Below, in pieces: positions 57,690 through 64,000 of a stretch of DNA of 64,000 nucleotides. The translations under genes and the position numbers were made by a program. The notes below the pieces were generated by a model. It worked only from the letters and a program-made list of their open reading frames with translations, ran no database searches and had not been told where the DNA came from. Position 1 is the stretch's first letter, and each line of letters opens with the position of its first letter. This stretch comes from Bugula neritina (taxonomy: Eukaryota > Bryozoa > Gymnolaemata > Cheilostomatida > Bugulidae), in contig OZ037768.1 in the NCBI GenBank assembly GCA_964035545.1, positions 16,647,375-16,711,374 of the forward strand. Direction: 5' to 3'.

Positions 57690-60600
57690 GTAATAAGTAA
57701 TAATAGTTGAGGAATATCACATTTACTAACATTTTTACTAAAAGGTCTTAATGGTTATAACTCTAATGATTACGATGACAGTTTATACGCAGTATGATTA
57801 TCACTATGACTATGGGCCTGGCTATACCTGCACCAGTGCTGAGTACTGACTCTGATTCTGGCAGTAGCAGTAGTAGCAGCAGTAGCAGTAGTAATATAGT
57901 AGTAAAATTAATACTAAAACTAAAAGAAAAAATTCCCATTGAACCAAAAAATTTAAATCAGATGGCTTCACTTTTACTTTAATTTTAATTAAACGAATGT
58001 TGCTAGAAGCAGCACCGAGTTGGAGGCTACTAAGTGCAGAATTATTATACACATCTTCGTCTAAACCCCCAATTCCAAACTAGAGATTCCCCAAATCAAG
58101 TTCAATGCCCTTAATGACCACTAACTAAATGCTATTTCTAGTTCTAGCAATTTTCTAGTTGCATACAGCACAGCCTTAGACGTTCAATTACTTTTGGAGT
58201 CAAGATTTAGGAAAAATTTCAAGTTGATGCTACTTCTAAACATTTACTGTTAGGCCTAAGGCTACGGGCCAAAGGCTTAAAACTGGAACGCACAAGTAAA
58301 AATCATTTAATTTTAGACACTAATGCCTAGTGCCACTAGCACTTGTAATGATGAGTACTGTTAATGTTATTGTTATAATCTTATCACTTATCAGTATCAC
58401 TCTCACTATGACATTCATTATTCATACTCATACTGATACTTGGTAAGTTCGACAGTTGACTATCAGTATCACTAAGAACTATGAAGTATGAGTATGAGTA
58501 GGGTTGTGACTAGTGAGTTATGAATATCAATATCAATATGAATATCATTATGACTCTGAGTATCTCTACCACTATCACTATGACTATCACTATCAGTATG
58601 ACTATCATGATCATCTATTCATACTTATACTATGAATATGACTATGAGTATCAGTATGAGTATGAGTATCACTATCACAGACACATTACTCATTAGTCAT
58701 TAGTCATTACTCATTACATTAGTCTTAGTCCTTAGATCAGTATGACTATGACTATCAGTATCACTATGAGTATCAGTATGAGTATGGTTCAGGCTTGAAG
58801 TTGATTTGTTCCTTCAAACACCATTGCCAAAAAAATTAATATCGCATATATTCACATTTAAACAAAATTTAGAAATTATAAAAGATTAAAACGTAACATT
58901 ATAACATTTCAAGACCTTTGGCCTAAGAACAATACTGCAAGAATGCAAACTACATGGTGATGGTGAAGTGATGGTTGAGAAGATTATGGCAGTTTCTGCT
59001 ACTGCATAAAAAAATAATTCAATGAAAGCTTTTGTGTGTAGTGTTTGACTCGGACTATGTTATGTTGATCTCTTTGCGCTCATTGTCGATATATATTGAT
59101 TCATATAACGTATTTTAGGTTGAATATCATTCTTATAAAACATTCGGTTCAACATATAGAGGGCGTGTCTACCGCTATTTCCTGCTGCTACTCTAGAAAA
59201 CATAAAATATGGAAGCCAGAGTCTGGAGGTTGTGAAACTTAGGCAACATCATCATGACTTTGACTTATTGAAAATTATTCGTAATACTTATACTTAAAAT
59301 CTGATTAAACACTAAAATACTAGCTCAACTTTTTTTTAAGAATTGAGGATCAATACTGTTGCAGTTGTTAATATTAATATAATTATTATTATAATTATCT
59401 ATTAGTATTACTGTATTAGTATTACTATTAGTATTACTATTACTATTAGTATTACTATTAGTAATACTGTATTACTATTAGTATTAGTATTAGTATTACT
59501 ATTAGTATTATGATATTAATAATAATAATAATAATAAAATTAAATAAATATAATTGTAAATTAATAAATTTAATATAAAATTGAATAAACTTGAAGTTGA
59601 AGTAAACTAAGACTTTAGATAAGAAACAAATAATAAATTATTATAAACTTAAAGCATAACTATTAGTATTAGTGACTATTACTATAACTATAAGTATAAC
59701 TATAACTTATAGTATAAGTATTAGTATAAGCATAACTGTATAATTATAACACTAATACTATAAGTATAAGTTTTATCATATTAATAATAGTAATAGTAAT
59801 ACTAATGATAATATTAAATTTAATATAATTTATACTTATAAGTTATTATTAATTATTATCCTTATACTTAACTTATAGCTATAGTCTTTTATTTTTAGTT
59901 TTACTATTAGTATTAGTATTGCAGTAAATCATAATGTTATACTAATACTAATAGTAATAGTAATACTCATACTGGGTCTAACAGTAACATAATACTCATA
60001 GTCATAGTGATCATATTGATATTGGTTATCATAGTATTTAAATAATATTTTAATTTTATGCTTACAGTATAACTTATAGTTATAGACCATATTCATATTG
60101 ATCTTCAATTTTACATTCATGTTGAATTTAATAATGATACTGATACTGATAGTCAATGTCATGGAGATAGTCGTACTCAATAATTTATACATTACCATTA
60201 ATTTTAAAATCATAAATACAACATTAAGTCTTATAACTTATAACTTTACTAATAGTAATACTTACGTTACTTGTAGAGTTTTACTTGTGATTAATTTTAT
60301 TTATAAAATTAGACTTTATTATTATATTTTAGCTTATGAAATGAAATACAATGATAATCAAGATTTTTACTTATAGTAATGCTAATAGTTATACTAATAT
60401 TTATATTCATACTGTTCATAGTGTTGTAGTTGACTTTTATACACATGTTTTACAGTGAATCACTAATTCAAAATGGCTGATACTTATACTAAAGTGACTA
60501 TAACTATCACTATGTCATACTGATACTGTGTGATGTGTATAGATTCCCATTATAGTTACAGCTATACTTATACTGTTATAGACTATAATTGTAAATTTCA

Positions 60601-61150
60601 TGTCTATAGAATAGTAACTAGTAACTATAGTGTTATTCTATCCACAAGACTCAGTATAACTTCTAGACTATTGTTAACATTAGATGCATAGTTATACTTA
60701 TAAGTTATGGCTATTACTATAAGTATAACTTATTAACTACTGTAGAGTATAGTCTATAAGTTATACACCACTGTATACTTATTGCAAGTCTATTACTACT
60801 AGACTTGGTAAAACTAAAAGCAACTGTAATAGTTATTCTTGCATAAAATAAAATTGTTGAATGAATAAATTATAATTTAAAATTTATCACACTGGTACTG
60901 ATATACAGAGTCAGTTTTATGGGTCATAATCGCAGGTGATACTCATAGTCATACTGTTTAAGGGCTATGGCCATCCTATTCCTATGACTAATATTATTGT
61001 AATACCACTACTAGTGGTAGTAAGTTAGATTATTAGTATCATTAATTAGTTATAGTAATACTGACTTTTAGTTATACAGTAGGACTACGGGTACTATTAT
61101 TGTCTTAACTTTAGCTAATATTGTAGTATTCAATTTACTTTTACTTTTAG
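57690..61150. repeat. Second large field of degenerate simple repeats
   Basis: Interleaved ACTATGAGTATC, ATTAGTATTACT, TATAACTATAAG and related words on both strands. The clearest blocks are 57850-57900 (AGTAGC triplets), 58480-58790 (GAGTATGAGTATCACTATC type), 59395-59540 (TTAGTATTACTA type), 59650-59790 and 59930-60010. Some apparent open frames (for example 59929-60213) come from the repeats. No gene is seen here. Confidence 0.8.
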
Positions 61151-64000
61151 TGATTTACTACTATCATTGTTGTATCTTCTATACCCTTGCTTGAAATCTA
61201 TGTTCTAAAAAGTCTCACCCTGCTATATTATAAAATTAATTTTTTTCATCCACACATTTTTATATTATATGTACTATTTAACAAACCTTGTTTTGTTTTA
61301 ATATAAAGCTCTACAAATGTAAAATGCCTTTAGGAAGGTAAATTGATTATTTCAAATACTGTGCTTATTGTTTAAATTCAAGACTTAAGTTAATAATACC
61401 TTAATATTATTATGAATAATATATAACTAGGGTAGTATCAATACACATTGATATATTTCGATACAAATGTACTAGGCAGATTACTCTGGCCAGTTTGACT
61501 TTGTTACATAATAATTGAATTCCACCATGACTATCAAGGAAAAATATAATTATATTCACTAACCAATATTTACTTTTAGTTCTAGTCTAAGAATAAGTAG
61601 TATTATAGTTATAAATAATGAAATATATGCCATAATAAAATACTGGCACTTGTAACACCAATTGTAAAAAATTACCGCATTGACCTAGTTTTTATCTAAG
61701 TGAGTGATTCATGGTGTTAGTCACAATTGCACAAGCATTCACTGCATTTATCCATAGTCTTTTACACAAATTCTTTAGGCAGTAAAAGTAAACAGGCTTT
61801 GTATTTTAATAGACAAATAACTTCCAGGCTTAATGGACCTACTCTGTGAATAATTATTGTATTTTTTGGCATAATTTATTTTTACTCTGCATATAATTAA
61901 AATGATGATTTGATTATTTTGCTTGTTGAATAAAAAGAGCACTCTACAGTGGACATAAAAGACTATTAATTCGGCAACTATGCTTAGCTTTTTAGTATTA
62001 CTCTTGGTATAGTAACACATTACTAAAATTCTCTTAAAACTTGGCGACTTTGCTCTTATCAACTATCAAGTAATATTTAATTGTAAAATTTTCTGCAATT
62101 TTACATGATGAAGATATATAGGAATTTAATTTTCTACAAGTTGACTATTTTTAAAAGGTAACTCTGTTGCTAGCATATTATCAGATATCACATCTCTCTT
62201 ACCAATATACTTGTATAAAAGTACTCTGGCAAGTGAAGGGAATTTTTTTAATTTAGTATAATTGTTAATAATAATAAGATATAGAAAATGGTTATACACA
62301 TCAAAAAGATTAAATTTCAAGCACTTTAAATAATTCTCCTAGTAAAACATCTTGTAATGTTTATTAGCTTAGAAATTAGTATTTACTTGTTTTTATTATT
62401 TGTAACATCGGTAAATTATGGTTCCAAGGGCTGCATTAATGTAAAGTATCTGGTTAGACTTGTAAATTAAATTTTAGTTGTGACAAAGCATGGGAAATTT
62501 GCCAACATTTTTACAGTTTTCACAAAAGCTCTTAAATAACCCTAGTAGCTTTAAAAGTGAAAGAATATGGTAGCTGTGGTAGGTGAGTTTTACTCAAAGT
62601 TTTGCTGCTAAACACTAGTAATGAATGTGCTTAATGAGATGTGTTTCTGGTGCACAGAATGATGTTATGTGCTTAGCAGGTTATGCTAAAATTCTACAGA
62701 TAAATAATTTAAAAAAGAACTTTACTAGTGTATGTCAGAGCCTCAAGTGGTGAGTTGTGGGCTGCTAGTCCATAGTTTCAAGGACTTGATGTGATACAGA
62801 AGCAATCTTGGCATCACATTGTAGTAGCTAATAGTTTATTCTTTAAGTATAAATATTTAATTTAAGTTAATCATGTATAGGATTAGAATGACTTTTACCT
62901 CGACATCTGTTATAATATGCCCTAAATAAGTGAACTGACCTACTTGATGTATTACAGTAAGAAGGAGGGGGGGCAATATACTGCCTTGAAGCCCGTCTAA
63001 CTCTCATTTTCTATTTAATATTGTTTTGTAGGATTTATGCTTCTTGTAAGTGTTTTTAATCGTGATAGTCTTGTATTTGCAGATTATATAAACCTGCTTA
63101 AGACATAGAAAGTTACATACGAAATAATAAAATTATTTCTTCAAGTTACCGATGGTTAATTTTGCAACAGAAATGGGAACTTCCCTTTTACTATAAAATG
63201 AAACATAGTAAGGTTGTTTGAAGGTTGTTAACCACCATATAAAAATAAATACTAAACTGCTCATTGTTGGTTGGGAAGCAGATCTGGCTTAGGTGCCAAT
63301 TAACATGAACCGTTTTTTTAGTTAGATTTTGATATTAATTATTTTTGCTAAAAAAGAAGCCTTTTGGACCAGGCAACTTGGCGTGAATCAACTCCTACAT
63401 TTTCTGTGCATTATTTTCTGTGTCTTGATTTATTTTGTGTTTTCTGGAATATTTTAGATAGATAGTTTGAGTACCAGAAGAGCATATTGGATCATCAAGT
63501 TTGAGTTGTTACAAGGGGCCATAGATGTGAATATCATTTAGCCAAGACCTCCACTATATTGTAAATTCTGGTATGTCTGCTTCACCAGCCATCATTATCC
63601 GTCTCTCATGACAATATAGTGTTATGACAGGGATGTATTGATTTGGATTCACACAGCAGTTTTATGGCACCGCGTGGGCTGACATTGACATTCAGCTATA
63701 CTTATTAATTTCTAGCATATGCTTGTCTTAGTCAGTATCAACTTATTCTTAACCTCTAGCATGTAACTTGTGTTGTGCAAGTCACAGTTACCTTGTGTGC
63801 AAGGAGAAATCAATTTTACATGATATGAGTAAGTTGTAATATAAAAAATATTATAGCTGCTCAGTCAACAAATGGCATAGCCTTTAAATTAAACTATTTC
63901 ATGCTGATAGTCCGTACCTGCTTGCAGCTGACACCAGGTCTACCTAATATATCTGCTCAAGTTGACAGGAATTCACTTTGTGTTAAACTATATGCTTGCT
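61150..64000. other. AT-rich terminal interval without a recognised gene
   Basis: I looked on both strands for conserved protein words and paired splice signals and found none that I could support. Open frames on the minus strand (61775-62062 and 62126-62320) look like chance AT-rich frames. A poly-G run (GGAGGGGGGGC) is at 62965-62975. Confidence 0.45.

Noticed and set aside
59929-60376. Met/Ile/Thr repeat frames on both strands
   Set aside because: Explained by the simple-repeat field at 57.7-61.1 kb.

Overview
The window is AT-rich nuclear DNA from an animal. Coding sequence is split by many GT-AG introns, the recognisable proteins are animal orthologues, and introns and intergenic DNA are full of microsatellites, minisatellites, foldback elements, a tRNA-derived SINE family and a Penelope-like retroelement. 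An invertebrate, perhaps lophotrochozoan, fits the gene structures and repeat load, but the sequence alone does not fix the phylum. I saw no bacterial operon, CRISPR array, viral gene or stand-alone tRNA/rRNA gene.

Layout. (1) 1-9.4 kb: the 3' part of a Penelope-like element (reverse transcriptase plus GIY-YIG), then a C2H2 zinc-finger exon carrying a one-base frameshift, a long TA tract beside a decayed gag-like relic, a gene-poor stretch, and a 47-bp tandem repeat organised into 334-bp higher-order units. (2) 9.4-26.5 kb, plus strand: two adjacent multi-exon genes. The first codes for about 970 aa and has a short PTB-like core and a huge disordered tail. The second codes for about 748 aa and has an N-terminal PTB-like domain. 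I cannot name either. (3) 27.0-42.2 kb, minus strand: ZC3H15 (9 exons, about 431 aa) and RAD54L (18 coding exons, about 764 aa), both reconstructed end to end with consistent splice phases. (4) 42.2-47.4 kb: non-coding 'TAGTA'-type simple repeats with a 513-bp MITE-like element inside. (5) 47.5-56.0 kb: LDB1/Chip (9 exons, plus strand) converging on PRELID1 (3 exons, minus strand). (6) 56-64 kb: a decayed coding relic, a second large field of simple repeats, and AT-rich DNA in which I see no gene.

The named genes are housekeeping or regulatory and do not form a pathway: ZC3H15 (translation/DRG1 partner), RAD54L (homologous recombination), LDB1 (LIM-domain transcription cofactor) and PRELID1 (mitochondrial lipid transfer). 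No clear new system emerges. The most interesting material is structural: the higher-order tandem array, foldback elements inside introns, minisatellites pressed against splice sites, SINE copies inserted in introns of three neighbouring genes, a RAD54L start codon that forms the last three bases of its exon, and two convergent gene pairs whose 3' ends probably overlap.
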